A DNA stretch of 64,000 bases. Origin: Apoderus coryli. Lineage: Eukaryota > Arthropoda > Insecta > Coleoptera > Attelabidae. The stretch covers positions 17,649,135 to 17,713,134 of the forward strand of contig OU452202.1 of assembly GCA_911728435.2 (NCBI GenBank). The letters are read 5' to 3'. Below the pieces are notes generated by a model. It had not been told where the DNA came from, made no database searches, and worked only from the letters and a program-made list of their open reading frames with translations. This document shows, piece after piece, positions 1-12,476 of the stretch. The position numbers were made by a program, and so were the translations under genes. Numbering within the stretch: the first letter of the stretch is position 1; each line of letters starts with the position of its first letter.

Positions 1-1195
1 GTGGTAAACCAGTTAGCAGTTATTCGAAACACACTGGCCACAATAAAAGAAATAATAATATTTTTTAGAGAATCCCCACTTCGGCGAAAATTTGTTTTAA
101 ACGTGCCGATGTTCTGTGAGACCTGCTAGTGTCAAAAATACAGAAACATCGCCATTTTTAGGGAGCATTATGTAAAAATCGTGGCAGCTTTAAAAACGCT
201 CTTGATAGATGGCAATGCAGCTACGAGAAAAGCTGCTTTTCAAATACATTGTGCTACTTCAAATTCTGCGTTTATTGTTAATGGCTGCTCAATAGCAAAA
301 TATTCTGCATTTTTGCAACCAGTTGTAAATGTTTTGCAGTCAAAAAGTTGGGACTTATTACAATGTATGAATCATATGAAAAGTATTACAAGCCTCTTAA
401 AAACACACTAGGAAAATGTTAATGACGACAGCCTAAACATAATAAACGAAGCCGAAAAAATTGCCGAGGACCTTAATACGGACTAAAATTCCGAGAGTTA
501 CAAATCGACAAACGCTTCGTGCAAATCCTCCAGGAGGTTCTCGTACTTCATCTTTCATAATTCCGTATCTGGATTCATTGATAATGTCTTTAGGACAGCG
601 ATTCTCTAATGCAAATCTGCCAGCCTATGAGTTGCTTACATTACACCCTAATATATTTCTTGCTTTACCATTTGCTCAGTTTTTTTAAAAAAGTTAAAAT
701 CTTTTGGGACTACTACAACTTAAACGAGATTTTGGCTGAAGTGGAACTACGATATAATCTGTGGAAAGAAAAAAAATTCAGACTCGAAGTTAAAAGAAAT
801 TGAACTAGTTAAAGAAGCTCAATCTTTTTACCCAGGCATTAAAAAAGCGCTCAAATTTCACTCGCGCAACCTTGCACTACCTGCACAATAGAAATATCAT
901 TCAGCACCTTGCGTCGGATAAAAACTTGGTTACGATCAACAATGTTGGAACAACGGCTTGTTAAACTTTGCATGATGAGCGTCCATCGAAAAAGAGTTTT
1001 AAACGGGAAGAATCAGTTTGAAAAAGAAATTTTATCCAAGTTTTGCCAAAATTGTAGGAAGTTAATCCTAAAATAATATAATTATGAGTTATGAACCCAA
1101 TATGGTTTTTTAATAAATTTTTTATGTTAAGATGAGTTTGCTCGTTTTGTTGCCCCACCCTGGGGAACACCCTGGCTACGCCCATGGTAGGTACC
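1..1195 (+). pseudogene. Decayed hAT-family transposase with 3' terminal repeat
   Basis: Three-frame reading gives pieces of a hAT transposase of the zinc-finger/dimerisation type. Pieces in order: LATIKEIIIFFRESPLRRK near 40-100, a segment with AKYSAFLQPVVNVLQSK near 295-350, IAEDL then IPYLDSLI near 460-590, and FSTLRRIKTWLRSTMLEQRL near 897-960. The last is the conserved C-terminal hAT dimerisation block. In-frame stops (for example the TAG after FCETC near 128) and frameshifts break it, so it is non-functional. After the frame, 1155-1193 reads on the minus strand like a hAT end (GGGCGTAGCCAGG). The 5' part lies outside the window. The family call comes from recognised motifs, not a search. 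Confidence 0.8.
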
Positions 1196-1767
1196 CATGT
1201 ATTATATTGGATACCTGCTATATTTAAAAAATGTCATGAAGGTTATTGTCTAGTTTTTATATTGTTGATACATCAAAATCCGTTATTAAAATTAAGATAG
1301 TTTATGTCAATTTTAGAGGTTGCCAAAGTTTTCTCGCCTCCTGGGTTTTTTATAATTCTTTAAAAAACCTAAAACTACCTAAAAATTATAAGAAAACGCA
1401 AGAAAATTTCAAAAGAATATTCACAGGAAACAACTCTGGACATGATGCTTATACCTGAAATTTTAATTACTCCATTGCCCGATTGAGATTCCTCAGATGA
1501 AGACTTAGATCCGAACTTTAGAATTTGTTAACTTTAATGTTTATTGTATGTTTATTTTTTTAAGTCAGATTTGATATTGATAAATTTGTTTCAAACGAAC
1601 TTGTTTAATAAACATTTTAGTATATTGACTTTTATTCTCCGCAATTTTTCACTTAATATCTTTCCTCTAGAATTTTTACTGTCACACCATGTATGATTTT
1701 TTAACATAGTCTATTTCACCTATATTTTTTATCGTTATGAACTATTTTGTATTTAATGTTTTCTCTC
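1196..1767. other. No gene recognised
   Basis: AT-rich sequence with no convincing coding frame. An acidic stretch near 1490-1530 reads DEDLDPNF in one frame, which could be a transposase N-terminus, but it is too short to assign. Confidence 0.4.
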
Positions 1768-2130
1768 AAGGACACCCTGTATATTTACGTCGCTTAAGAA
1801 AACTTAGGTAATATCAATTTTGGGAATTATACAACGTATTTCGCATTGAGTGTCTTTTCCGTTTAATTTTTTTTTTCTAAATTGGCCAAATACCCCACTG
1901 CACCGTTATACTATAATTTATGGGGCTGGTTTAAAGATGAGGTTTATAAAATAACAGTCGATAATCGGGAGGCATTAATTAGAAGCATTAGGAATGCTTC
2001 ACTCAATAGAAAGGCATTAATCAATCAGAAGACCAACGTGCGCCGTTTGTAAACGAATCAGGAAATGTTTAGAAGTCAATGACGGTATTTTTGAACATTT
2101 ACTAAACCAACGATTTATTTAATATAATGT
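1768..2130 (+). pseudogene. Tc1/mariner transposase C-terminal remnant
   Basis: From about 1882 one frame reads YYNLWGWFKDEVYK followed by a helical tail. This is the region after the third catalytic Asp of DD41D-like transposases (usually P-L-D-x-x-L-W-G-x-x-K). The last part, in another frame, gives RKCLEVNDGIFEHLL, the usual C-terminus. Stops and at least one frameshift separate the two. Upstream, ACACCCTGTAT at about 1770 resembles a transposon terminus. Only the C-terminal third survives. Confidence 0.65.
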
Positions 2131-4588
2131 TTTGTTGTGAAAAATTTTGGTTTTACATAATAACTTGAAAACCAATGCCAATCCGATACAAGCATTAGAG
2201 TTTTTCTCATTTTTTTTTACGTTAGATTACATATCTACAGTTTAACTCGTTCCTTCGACTTACCCTATACATATATGGTAATTTGCTATTGTGTCGATTC
2301 AAGATTCATTAGTGAATTATTTCTTGATTGCATCGTAGTTGTATCTCCACAAAGTTAGTAATACCTACCTACGTAAAAAGGAAAAGCGACATCTGGTGAT
2401 AGCAGCAATCTACCAAGTGAAAACAGGATCTAAATTATTAATATTTCTATATCCTGTCTCAAATAGAACACATAATTTCTATAATATGTATAAAACATAA
2501 TATATACAAATTCTGGTTTTCATTCAATAAAAACTTTGTGAAGGAAAAGCAGTAATAATAAACTGGTGCCCTTGATGCATTAATAGCCTAGCCTTCCATA
2601 CAAAAATACACATTTCGAGGTCCACTGATTACGTTCGTACGTATATGTGTCAAAACCACGTTGTTATTTGGATGACTTTTTCTTAGGACAATCAGGTTTT
2701 GTATACCCTTCACTTACACCCTATATATATCCCAACCAACATCTAATAAGTTCGTCCCATGCCCAATAAAATTTTTACAAAATTTGGTTAAAACCCGTTT
2801 TGGCACCATAATAGGTATATTAACATTTTGATTAGTCGTGTTGGTAACGAAACATTGCCGTAATATTTTAACGCTAATGTATTTCCAATAAATCCAATCA
2901 TTATGGCTAGAAGGAGTGCCGAAATTTCCTTATACATTGGATTAATCTAAAACACAAACCACATTATCTTAAATGGATTAACTCTTAGAGCTTTCATCAA
3001 AAAATAGATCCAAACCTTCAGGCTTTGGGCTTGTTAGTTACCAATTTTATTCGATTTATAATTTTCTCAAATAATCAATAACTACTTGCCTTTATTAAAA
3101 ATGCATTACAATTATTTTGGCTTTTATACGCATCACCGTCTAGAACTTTCGACAAGAGATTGAAAATTCAGACATATACATGCTAGTTACGTCAATTTTC
3201 GTTCACGAAAGGTCAGAATGCGATGGAGGCTTTCCAGAATTATTTATTCATAAGGAATTCATTCTTGAAACGTAAATGTTAAATTAAAGTAATTTGATTT
3301 GGTGTATTTTTTTTTGTAGAGAAATGACTTTAGATGATTTATCCTATTAACTACATTATTTGGTGTATATATATTTATTAAAAATATCTATCTTTAATTT
3401 ATTTTGAAATTTGTATTGAAATTACATCTTTCAAATATTGGTTGACCTATTCAATGGAGTACATCTTTTGACTACTAAAATAACTTCAGCTTGTGGCCGA
3501 CCTAGCACTAGACCAATAAATTATCTTAATTTTGCAGTTAACATCAATACATTTTTATTTGTCCTCTGTCACACCAATAGCGCCTATTATCATACATGTT
3601 CTTATGTAGATGGAGGGTGCTTCAAAGTGTTTTCATCTATAATTCACCAACAATGGGTAACACTGCCACTCCGGCATATACCCCATATACAATGAGCAAC
3701 AACCACCTGACGGCCGGCCGTCGCCTTTCGTATAAACTCCATATCCATCGAGAATATTTCCAAATCGATTTACTACTTGTTTTTGTTTAAATAGTAGTAC
3801 CTATTATTAATTTTTAAGGGACCATCTTTAGCGTATTTAACCAATTAAGACAAAATTATATATTTACTCAAAAATTAATTTATTATCTGTATTTTATTTC
3901 TCGGGCGTATTACAATAGAAAAGATATTTTCTGTGTGGAAACTTTTATAACAATGTTTAGAATGAAGTGTCAAATATACATTGTTAATAAGTGATGCATG
4001 TAAGTAGGTATATAATATATTAATTTCAAATCTCTTTTGAAATTCTATTGAGAATTTACAAATAATCACTGTGCGTCATATTTTCTAACTGTTATACTTT
4101 GGATTATTTATTTAAGTAGTCATTATTGCAAGACAGTGTTTTAGTTGAAATCCTTTGATTCACGTAATATTTAGAAAGACCGTATGAGTCATATTGTGTA
4201 AACTAAGTTTTTGCATTTTATTAGGTGTCTTCCTTTTATCACATCGTGTAAAAAACCACGATATTTATGGAGGTTACCATGGGTTTATTGATTGGAGGTA
4301 TTAGATGAATATTTACATTTTTGGAATCCAGAATCTAAACCATGTTTATAAATATTTAATTAAATATCTCCTCACAATCATTTCCCAGAAATTTCGGATC
4401 TGGTTTTTCTACAAAAAAATATTCTTAAATAAAAATTAAATCAAAATTTAAAACAGGGCGTTCCAAAATACAAGCAAAATAATAATGTTTTAAAATGCCA
4501 ATATTAAAAAATATTTTGTTTTAATGTTAATGCTCAAGAGAAGCCGTTTAAATATAAACTTTTGTATGCACAAATTTATTTAATACTC
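2131..4588. other. AT-rich spacer, nothing identified
   Basis: About 2.4 kb with no coding frame, splice-bounded exon or repeat shared with the rest of the window that I could recognise. A short GC-richer patch lies at about 3660-3730. Short open frames here are of the length expected by chance at this base composition. Confidence 0.4.
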
Positions 4589-5276
4589 GAAATAAAAAAA
4601 AAGTTATAATATAATCAAAAATATATGACCAGCGTAACGAAACAGAATTTTAATAATAATTAATATTATAAATTATATTATTTTCATTATTTCCAATAAA
4701 CTAACGTAATAAACTAACTACTTTATTCAAAAATTAGAAGAAAAAAAAAGTTTTGCCAGAGCTTGGATTCGAACCCGTAGCCTTTCGAATATGAAGCGAA
4801 GGCTCTACCAATGACGCCACACCAACTTTGAGAATTTTGTATTTTATTTGTAATATAGTTCCAACTACCTAACTGAAAATTTAAACGCTATTTTCTCGAG
4901 AATTATGAGGGCAAATATCAAAAGTCACTTATCGCTGTAAAGCAGATAAAAAATGCTTTGAAATGATGTTTCACTCGACCCCTACTGCTATATGAAAATT
5001 TAGCGGTTGTCTCCCCCTATCCCTATCACTTAAGCGATTTCAACCAAAAACTAATGAGTTTCTCCTAGGACTCCCCGAAACTCATAAACCAAAATTTAGC
5101 TCAATTGTTTAAAGCGTTTAGGTGCTATCGTGGAAGAATACATACAGACACACAGACAGAGACTTCCATCTGGAAATGGTCTTAATCGTCTCAAGAAACT
5201 TCAACTTATACCCGCCTTTATCTCTTTTTTTTTTTAGCGCATTCACATTACTTTCCCTGTGCGGGAAAGTAAAATG
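4589..5276 (-). repeat. Dispersed repeat B, copy 1 (with tRNA-like module)
   Basis: This matches, in reverse orientation, the sequences at 31990-32940 and 42731-43270. Shared blocks include the tRNA-like module, CTGCTTTACAGCGAT, TTCTTCCACGATAGC, GACTCCTAG and the CTGTCTGTGTGTCTGT stretch. The high-coordinate end carries a short palindrome, ACTTTCCCTGTGCGGGAAAGT less one base at each end, followed on the minus strand by GTGAATGCGCTAAAAAA. The same end recurs alone at 36768 and 51510. I cannot assign the family to a named class. No protein is encoded. Confidence 0.75.
4753..4823 (-). repeat. tRNA-like module in repeat B copy 1
   Basis: Read on the minus strand this has a D-arm/A-box-like start (GCGTCATTGGTAGAGC), an anticodon-arm-like hairpin and a T-arm with the B-box GGGTTCGAATCC. 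The acceptor ends do not pair, so it is not a working tRNA gene. It is one of three copies. Confidence 0.7.
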
Positions 5277-5885
5277 ATGTATGTCTACATACTCAAATTG
5301 CTGTAATTCTCCCCTATGAGGATACTAAAAGCACCAAACATAAATATAACGGCATAGAAGATTTATATTGGCGTGGCCCTTTATTGTCGTTCGATCAAAG
5401 ACTTGCTGACTTCAGCTGCAAGCAAGGACAACGGCAGCCGGAACGTTTCGGGTGTTATCGCACTTTTCAGTGACCGATCCTTCTATATGTTATATGTTCG
5501 GTGCTAAAAGTTTTAGCGATACGCGTGTTAAGAAGGGAATGTTGAAGAGTAACTCGAATTTCCATTGGTACAAGACAAATATTTGTTAAGTATTAAATCC
5601 AGAAGTATCGAATGAATATGATATGCTAAGTACTCTTTTCTTTTCATTATATCTTACCTTTCCTTATACATATTCGTATTATGAATACTTATAGGTAAAC
5701 CATTGGCCATACAAAATTATATCAATTTTGGTTTTGCCTGTAATTTAAAACGTTTTGGAGAAAAATATATGCACTTAAATTATAAGTCCGGATTTTAAAA
5801 GCTCTATTAACATTTGAACTGCCTTATTGCATATTATAGATGAACTGCTTTCTATACAGCAGTTGATAAGGTGAGTCGGGAAAAT
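5277..5885. other. No gene recognised
   Basis: No coding frame or recognised repeat. A slightly GC-richer patch occurs at about 5370-5460. Confidence 0.4.
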
Positions 5886-6130
5886 TTAATAATAATAGTA
5901 ATAAACTTTATTTGGTTAAGCAAAAATACATTTTGATACAATATAAGATCGCCCCCCAAAAGGGAAGAGTGCAACTAACATAGTTAGCTGATTTTACACT
6001 TATCCTCATACTACATGCACTTGCTGTTCTGAATCATCCTGGATTCAGATCGTTTTGTATGTAGCTATGCCCTATCAAATATATCAAATTATTTCTTACG
6101 CAGCTTACTTAATTATTGGTTAATAATAAC
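5886..6130 (-). mobile_element. Probable LINE 3' end remnant
   Basis: It starts with AATAATAATAGTAATAAACTTTATT, that is, a trinucleotide tail next to an AATAAA-like signal on the minus strand. This resembles the 3' ends of the LINE copies at 8556 and 47525. No reverse transcriptase residues are recognisable, so this rests on the tail only. Confidence 0.35.
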
Positions 6131-6665
6131 CTCCTGCTTTTTAGAAATTTGAGGGTGGCAATTGATAGTAACTGAAGTTTTTTTAAACATATTATACTGA
6201 ACGTATTGCCATAATGTTGCGTATACTACTTCAGAGTATAAGATTCAAAAAAAATGAGGATGTCTGTTTTCAGTCTTTGAAGTTTATTTCCAGTTACAAC
6301 TCCCCATTTACTTCTATAGCTTCAATGAAATCAATTAAGCTAATTAGTTTCAGCGATGGCACGTATCCATCTTTGATGACTTCACTTTCGCTATGTTGGC
6401 TGCAGATGGCGATGAATTTTGGAATCAGGTATTTGAGACGTTTAACCTCTTCCTTGCAGGTATGTAGACAAATCTTGTCCACAAACTTAATAAAAATGCA
6501 TTTAACTAACGCACTTTTATAATGTATTTTTAATTTTCGTGATCTGTTGATTTAAGGGATAATATATGGAGGAGGATGCTCATTCTGAACTTCTATTATT
6601 GTTTAACTGCCTGACCTTTCACTGCTGCTAAACGATGTATAAGTCCAAACCAACCTATCTCTATA
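6131..6665. other. No gene assigned
   Basis: Frames of about 60-100 codons overlap on both strands at 6214-6522. Lengths in this range are expected by chance here, and no domain is recognisable. Confidence 0.3.
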
Positions 6666-6935
6666 CAGGGTGCTTCAAAAAGACGCGGCAAATTTAAGGG
6701 CGTGATTTCCTCGGTCATTTTAGGAAAAAAACTTCCCATAAACATGTCCGGAAATGAATTATTTCCAAGATAAAAGTTTTTTCGTAAATAACGTTTTTTT
6801 TTCTTGAAATTTGGCAGCATTGTTGCTAGAGATAGGGAGCTTATATGACCCAAACTAGATCAAAATTATTAAGTCCAGTGCCGTTAGGGAGGCAACTTAA
6901 CCGTTATTTACAAAAAAACTTTAACACCTTGTATC
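6666..6935 (+). repeat. Dispersed repeat A, copy 1 (solo transposon terminus)
   Basis: It begins ACAGGGTGCTTC and runs through TCCGGAAATG, TAGGGAGCTTATA and CTAGATCAAAATTATTAAG. The same blocks occur at 13130-13400 (same orientation) and at about 40850-41040 (reverse). At the last site they form the right arm of a transposon with a transposase remnant. The copies here and at 13.1 kb therefore look like solo terminal inverted repeats. No coding capacity. Confidence 0.7.
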
Positions 6936-8071
6936 TTGGAAACAATGCTTTGCCGTACGTATGGTAAAACCTGTATAATAGGACCGGAAATAGGACAGAA
7001 AATGGGATATACAGTATATAAATTGAACTATCTACCTGCCCGTCATTTTTTTTTGACTCATTGTGTATATTCAATAACATTGAAAAATTATTATTTTTAT
7101 TCTGTAAGGAAGTATAATTAAAACACACATAACGCAACATATAGGAGTAGTAAAAAAATTCATCACGATAATCAGCATTAACCAGTAATCATTGCGATGA
7201 GGTAATCGCTACTAAAGACAATTTTACTAATGTTATTATGAGTGTATTATGTGCTGGTAGTTTCAGCAACAACACAAGCAGGTGAGCCAAGTGACCCGGA
7301 GTCAGTCACTATTGAATCGGTCCGGTGTGGTGTGCCCACAACGTTAGATGACGTTAGATAAACATATACCTGTACCTCGTAATAATACTTATTTATTTCA
7401 ATAACAAAAATTGTTGATAAAAGCATATATTTAACGTAAAGTAGTTTTAAGCCGAATAACTACATTAATTACACTAAAAATATTTAACAGTTTATAATAA
7501 AGTTGTTATTAAGAAGGTTTTACATATCACAATTTTGTTTGGTAAGTTTCAAAAACAGTTTTTTTTGTGACTCTTAATTTTATTCAAAAATTTATAGCCA
7601 TAGCATAAATTAAACACAGTACATGTATACAAGTGCGGAACAATACCAGTTGCATCTTATGGTTTGTTTAAAAGAAATACAAGATGATTCACTTTGAACT
7701 CCGAAATATTTTGATCAAATACAAGCACATTGAGCCTGAGTTACGTGCCGGTAGACATGTTTTGACCTTAAAATGTTTATTTACCCAGTACATATCCCTG
7801 TTTTGTGTTTTCCTATTACAATAGGAATAAAGACGATTTTTTTGTTTCATTTCCTGGATGACATTGCCTATTTTGTGTTGGAGTAAACATATTTAGGAAA
7901 TTGTGAAAATCATTATTTCGGGTTTTTTTCATACTTCAAATTATAATAAATAATAAGGTCACCTTGAAAAAGAATAATACAACAATACATACCTACTAAT
8001 TATAAAATTTATTATTAAAGATTCCATCATATTTTAATTTTTGTCTTCTAAAATAAATAACCATTTCGAGA
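6936..8071. other. AT-rich spacer downstream of the small membrane gene
   Basis: No gene or shared repeat seen. It would contain the 3' untranslated region of the minus-strand gene that ends at 8072, but I could not fix a poly(A) site. Confidence 0.3.
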
Positions 8072-10997
8072 CTAAAGTTCTAAATAAGATGAAATTGATT
8101 TTTTCGACATCATCTTTTCTGCACAAAAATGGGGAAATTGGATTCCTTTTAGTAATGTATCACACAATTTCTGAAACAACAAGAGAAATTATATCAAGAA
8201 ATGCAATTGCCATTTTATTGGAGGTTGTCCATTTTAAATACATCTTATGCTATAATATCGTCATTTAGGCATTTTACAAATACCAACTAAATAGTGTTTT
8301 ATACCTCAAGTTTATATATGTACCTACAAAGTGATCACGTATATTATACTCAATAGCTATCTCCGTTAATTTTGATTACACAGTATACTTTAAAATCGTC
8401 AGATTATGGTGCCAGAAATGACGTATGTCAATCAATTGGCAAAATTTTGACTTATCATTAGCTATTTTGTTTTCATAATCGGTAGAGCTTTTTATTCTAT
8501 TTTACGCATTTTTGGCAGCTGTGGCAGGCTGTTTATGACAGTGCTGATTTGTTTTATAATAATAATAATAATATTAATAAAGGCCTTTATTCAACGAAAA
8601 AAACAAAGAAGAAATGGGCGAGATTCAGTTCGGTCTTAATAAGACCGTCTGTTCAGCTAACCCTTAAATTACAGACTTACTTAAATACATTAAAAATATT
8701 ATATATAATACACAAAAAAATATACATATTCTTCAATTTAAAATTAAACATAATACGTAAAACCAAAGTACTATAACGTTAAACAGTGCACTGTTCCTGA
8801 AACATCGCCCGAAATATCTGTCTTCTGATTGTACCCAATGACACTCCTTCATAAGGTGTTTTTAAAGAATTTACAAGTTTTGTTATCTGATAGGAGTACG
8901 ATCTTTTACAAAATTCTGTGTTGTGCTGAGGTGGTGTTAATGTACTTCTAAATCTGATGTTAATGTGATGGACATCAGTCCTAAACTGCAATCGCCCATA
9001 AAGATATGGTGGAGTTTTGCATTTAATGATCTTCACAAGCCGACATATAGAATGAAGATATCTTCGTCGTGACATATCAAGCCATTTAACGAATTTCAAA
9101 GTATGGCTTATTCGGTCAAACTTACGAATCCCAAAGATCAAATGCAAGCAAGAGTTCTGCAGTCTCTGTATCGAAGCTGCCATGGACATGAAAAACAATT
9201 TGTTCTGTTTGACAGTGACATTTACATTTTTTCACAATTTGAGATTTCATTTAGTTAAAATAATATATTCTGAGGTAGAAAACGTCAATATTGTGTCAGT
9301 TTTTATATAAAGTAATTTAAATCAACGTTTTGCCCGTGAGAAATACAAACGATTTTATCTTAACAGGAACTCCTAGTGCCAGAACATTTCTAACTTATTA
9401 AATTAAAAAACAAAATATCCTTTTATATTTTCAAGGTTAAAGGCTTTTTTTGTGAATATTATATTTTAATAATTATATATATTTTCTAGAAAACTCTTTA
9501 CGAGATTGTAGGCGGGACATGCAAGTTTCATATGATAAAGTGCACAAAACTTTAAAGACTCATATATTAACAATTACAAATTTCATATATTATCTGAGAT
9601 GAACATACGCGATTAGAATTTTGTATATCCTTGCTACGCTAATCAGTAGAAAATCCTGATTTTTTTAATATATTCTTTAGACTGATGAGGCGCGTTTTAA
9701 CACCCACCTAATTTAAGAAATTTGCACGTTTGGGCAGCGAAAAATCCTAGAAAAACTTTATCACTGAAAAGATCTGGCCGAGAGTCGATCGGTGTTTGGT
9801 GCGGTATAGTCAAGAACCGAATTATAGCAAAATTATTATATAACATGCCTTTGACAGGGCATCGATACTTGGAGGTCCTTCAAAATGAAATAGAAGAAGA
9901 AATTAATATGTCTCCTTTAAGTATGTCTAGAAACTTAATCTGGCACCACCTCATAGTGTTTTAGCCGTTCGACAATACCTGAATGCCAATTACAACATGT
10001 GGATTGGTAGAAATTCTTTGGCCTTCTAACAGTCCTGATTTAAACCCAATGATCACTTTTTTTATGGAGATATTGAAAATTTAAAGTTTATATGGCCCGG
10101 CCTCAAATTATTCAAGAAATTCATTACAAATATCCAACCAGGAGTATTAAGAAGAACCCTGGACACTTTAATTAAAAGATATATATTATGTGTAGGTAAC
10201 CATTTTGAACAGTTTCTTTAGTTGCTATATATTTAAGTTTAGTTCAGTTGTTTTCATATCTTTGATAAAAACAAATCGGCACTGTCATAGTTAATCTGCT
10301 ACAGCTGCGAAAAATGTATATTTTTGAAAACAACTAAACATAACCTCAATAAAGCATGCATATTTGAATTCAGAATAAAAAGCTATACCTAAAAAAGACA
10401 AATTACAGGATGTTACATTGAAAATAACATTTTCTTTGTTTTAGTTTTAAAAATTGAAAATAACTAATCATATGTCAAAATTTTGACACTTGATTGACAT
10501 ACGTTATTTCTGGCACCATAATCTGACGATTCAGAAAAAATGCTACAACTTTGGTAATTTAAACTACTATAACTATAACGGAGATAGCTATTGTGTAAAA
10601 TGGTGATCACCCTGTACATAACTGTTTGTTAATATATGAAATTTATTCAGTTTTTATAATTAGAATTTAAAAACTTAATTTTAAACAAAACTTCTCGCAG
10701 GGGGTTTACATTTAAGAGATGTTGAATTCCGTATGCACATATTAGTTGACCAGGTCAATATATTTATAATCTATTAATTGTTATACCACTGATGATGGAA
10801 AAATAATTAAATGTTTTTTTTGTTTGCTAAAAATAGGCCTTACTAATTGTGGACAAATGACTTACCGTTAAGGGTTTAATACAAACGCTCAATGGAAGTA
10901 GAACAATGTAAAATCCAACACATATAAATGCAAACCAAAATGATATTAATAACAAAATTATTAACCAAACAATGAAATTTATTATTTCTTTTAACAT
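8072..10997 (-). CDS. Small membrane protein, paralog 2 (two exons, 76 aa)
   Basis: CDS is complement(join(8072..8170,10866..10997)). Exon 1 begins with ATG at 10997 directly after a minus-strand acceptor (TTTAATTTCAG), encodes 44 residues and ends at a GTAAGT donor. Exon 2 follows a GTTGTTTCAG acceptor, encodes 32 residues and stops with TAG. The junction is phase 0. Residues about 5-40 are almost wholly hydrophobic (WLIILLLISFW and following), implying one long or two short membrane segments. The C-terminal part reads GIQFPHFCAEKMMS. The gene at 13885-15341 has the same start, intron position, phase and motif, so these are tandem paralogs. Function is unknown; I believe similar short proteins exist in other insects but cannot verify that. 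The 2.7 kb intron is filled by transposons. A 5' untranslated exon must exist upstream and was not found. Confidence 0.8.
8325..10614 (+). mobile_element. Decayed long-TIR Tc1/mariner element in the intron
   Basis: The two ends are inverted copies: both carry GATAGCTATTG or its complement, GTCAGATTATGGTGCCAGAAAT and CAAAATTTTGAC, giving terminal repeats of about 180 bp. The right end reads GTGATCACCCTG followed by TA. Between 9600 and 10230 are transposase pieces: TDEARFNTHL (first catalytic Asp region), VWAAKNPRKTLSLKRSG, GVWCGIVKNRIIA and SPDLNP, broken by stops and frameshifts. It lies inside the intron of the small membrane gene on the opposite strand and was itself interrupted by a LINE at 8556-9210. 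Confidence 0.7.
8556..9210 (-). mobile_element. 5'-truncated LINE nested in the Tc1/mariner element
   Basis: Minus-strand frame 9198-8779 (139 codons to a TAA stop) matches the C-terminal region of a non-LTR reverse transcriptase protein: IQRLQNSCLHLIFGIRK, PPYLYGRLQFRTDVH, and TLTPP then SYSYQITKLVNSL. This part follows the polymerase domain. The 3' end is an (AAT)n tail at 8556-8579. The 5' end is lost, the usual outcome of incomplete target-primed reverse transcription. It sits between the left terminal repeat and the transposase remains of the surrounding element, so it is the younger insertion. Confidence 0.75.
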
Positions 10998-11685
10998 CTG
11001 AAATTAAATAGAATTATTAACAAATTACGATAATCTAAAATACCTTAGCAGCATTAAATAATTTATGGAATTGTTATAATAATAAGATGTATTTGTTCTA
11101 AAACACTGGTAATTAAATGTGCAATTATTATTATTAAAAAATGTAGTAATTGGGAATTATTAATTCGCCTTTAAATAGAGGTTATCTGAGCCATAATATT
11201 GTTGTTTACTAGGTATTTTGTGATGAAAAATAGCATATCACGAAGTTTCCAATACTTATTTGTTGCTTTTCTATTTTTATTAACAGTTTTTTAAATATTT
11301 GGATATAAATAAATAATTAAAATACTGAAGAGAAAAGTGAAGATTATTTTGAATTTTTAAATTGTCAGTAATATATTTAATTGTTTATAAAGGAATACCA
11401 CAGCTAAATAAAGTGGTAGGTATCAGTTGCAGCATAGTGTTTGTCGTACACCTAATTTGTAAGCGGTGGAAGTGTCTTTTGTATGACGGTTTGTATGTAT
11501 ATTTAATAATTATTATTAATAATAAATTCAGCTGAATTTCTAGATATGTACCTAATTTTCTTATTTCTGATTACAAAATATAGATAGCTACTAAAACAAG
11601 TAATAGTAAATTAATACCATATTCCAAACATATACAAAGTAAAGTAGAAAAAACCCTTTAGACATGATATAAGAAAAAATAGTAC
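10998..11685. other. AT-rich upstream region of the small membrane gene
   Basis: This should hold the 5' untranslated intron of the minus-strand gene. No exon, promoter motif or repeat could be fixed. Confidence 0.3.
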
Positions 11686-11885
11686 CCAGAGTACTACTCT
11701 GAGCTAAGTACAAACTCCAGAATTGACTAATCAATGAACTACAGTAACTCCATAGACTTTTAAGTGCTTTCCTTTTAATATATAATTGATGTAGTCCATA
11801 AAAGTCAAAGAACGATCTATCTGAACTCTAAGATGCCTAGCGGTATTTGTGTGACTCAAGACAGTGTAATATAAAGAGAGTCCGT
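11686..11885 (-). pseudogene. Possible LINE reverse transcriptase thumb remnant
   Basis: The minus strand reads RHLRVQIDRSLTFMDYI. This fits the H-L-G-V-x-I-D-R-x-L-T-F motif downstream of the polymerase domain in Jockey/CR1-like LINEs. Stops follow quickly. No tail or further domain was found. Confidence 0.4.
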
Positions 11886-12476
11886 ATAAAAAACTGCACT
11901 TGCCTTGATTTCGGTGCTCTTAAGTGCTTTGAACTATATCTTACAAATTTACAAATCAATTTGCAATATTTTCTTCACTTCACTTGTTTTAATATTATTT
12001 CAATATGTTTTTTTCTAACAAACTAAGAACTAAGTACAGCTATTTTGTTGTTGTAAAATTAAATATTATCGTTGACCGCATGCTTACACAAAACACCTTT
12101 TGATGCCAACACAAACAATATTTAAATATAATTATTTATTATTAACTTTCATAATTTTTTGATAAACTTTTATTTTTATTACCACATCATTTTATTGATA
12201 TGTAAATAGATATTTAAATAATAATTCTTATGCGAGATAAAAAGTATAAATATGCGTGTATTCTGACAACTACATAGCTTTACTTTTTCAATAAGTACCT
12301 TGAAATGAATATTTGAAATCTAATAGCCGCTCAGTGCTGTACTGAATCTAATTGTGCTGTTAGGCTAGGTTCAAATGGTTGCGCGTCAACGCGTGTTCCA
12401 AAAGCGCGCGAATTAAGAATCAGCGTAGTAATTAATACACAATGTTTACATGGTTGTGCCACAGTATAATAAATAA

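Noticed and set aside
5410..5460. A hammerhead-like core (GAAACG and a CTGAAG-type element on the minus strand)
   Set aside because: The parts occur in the wrong order and no stem II can form.
6214..6522. A 102-codon open frame
   Set aside because: At this base composition about two frames this long are expected by chance in the window; no domain, splice site or repeat supports it.
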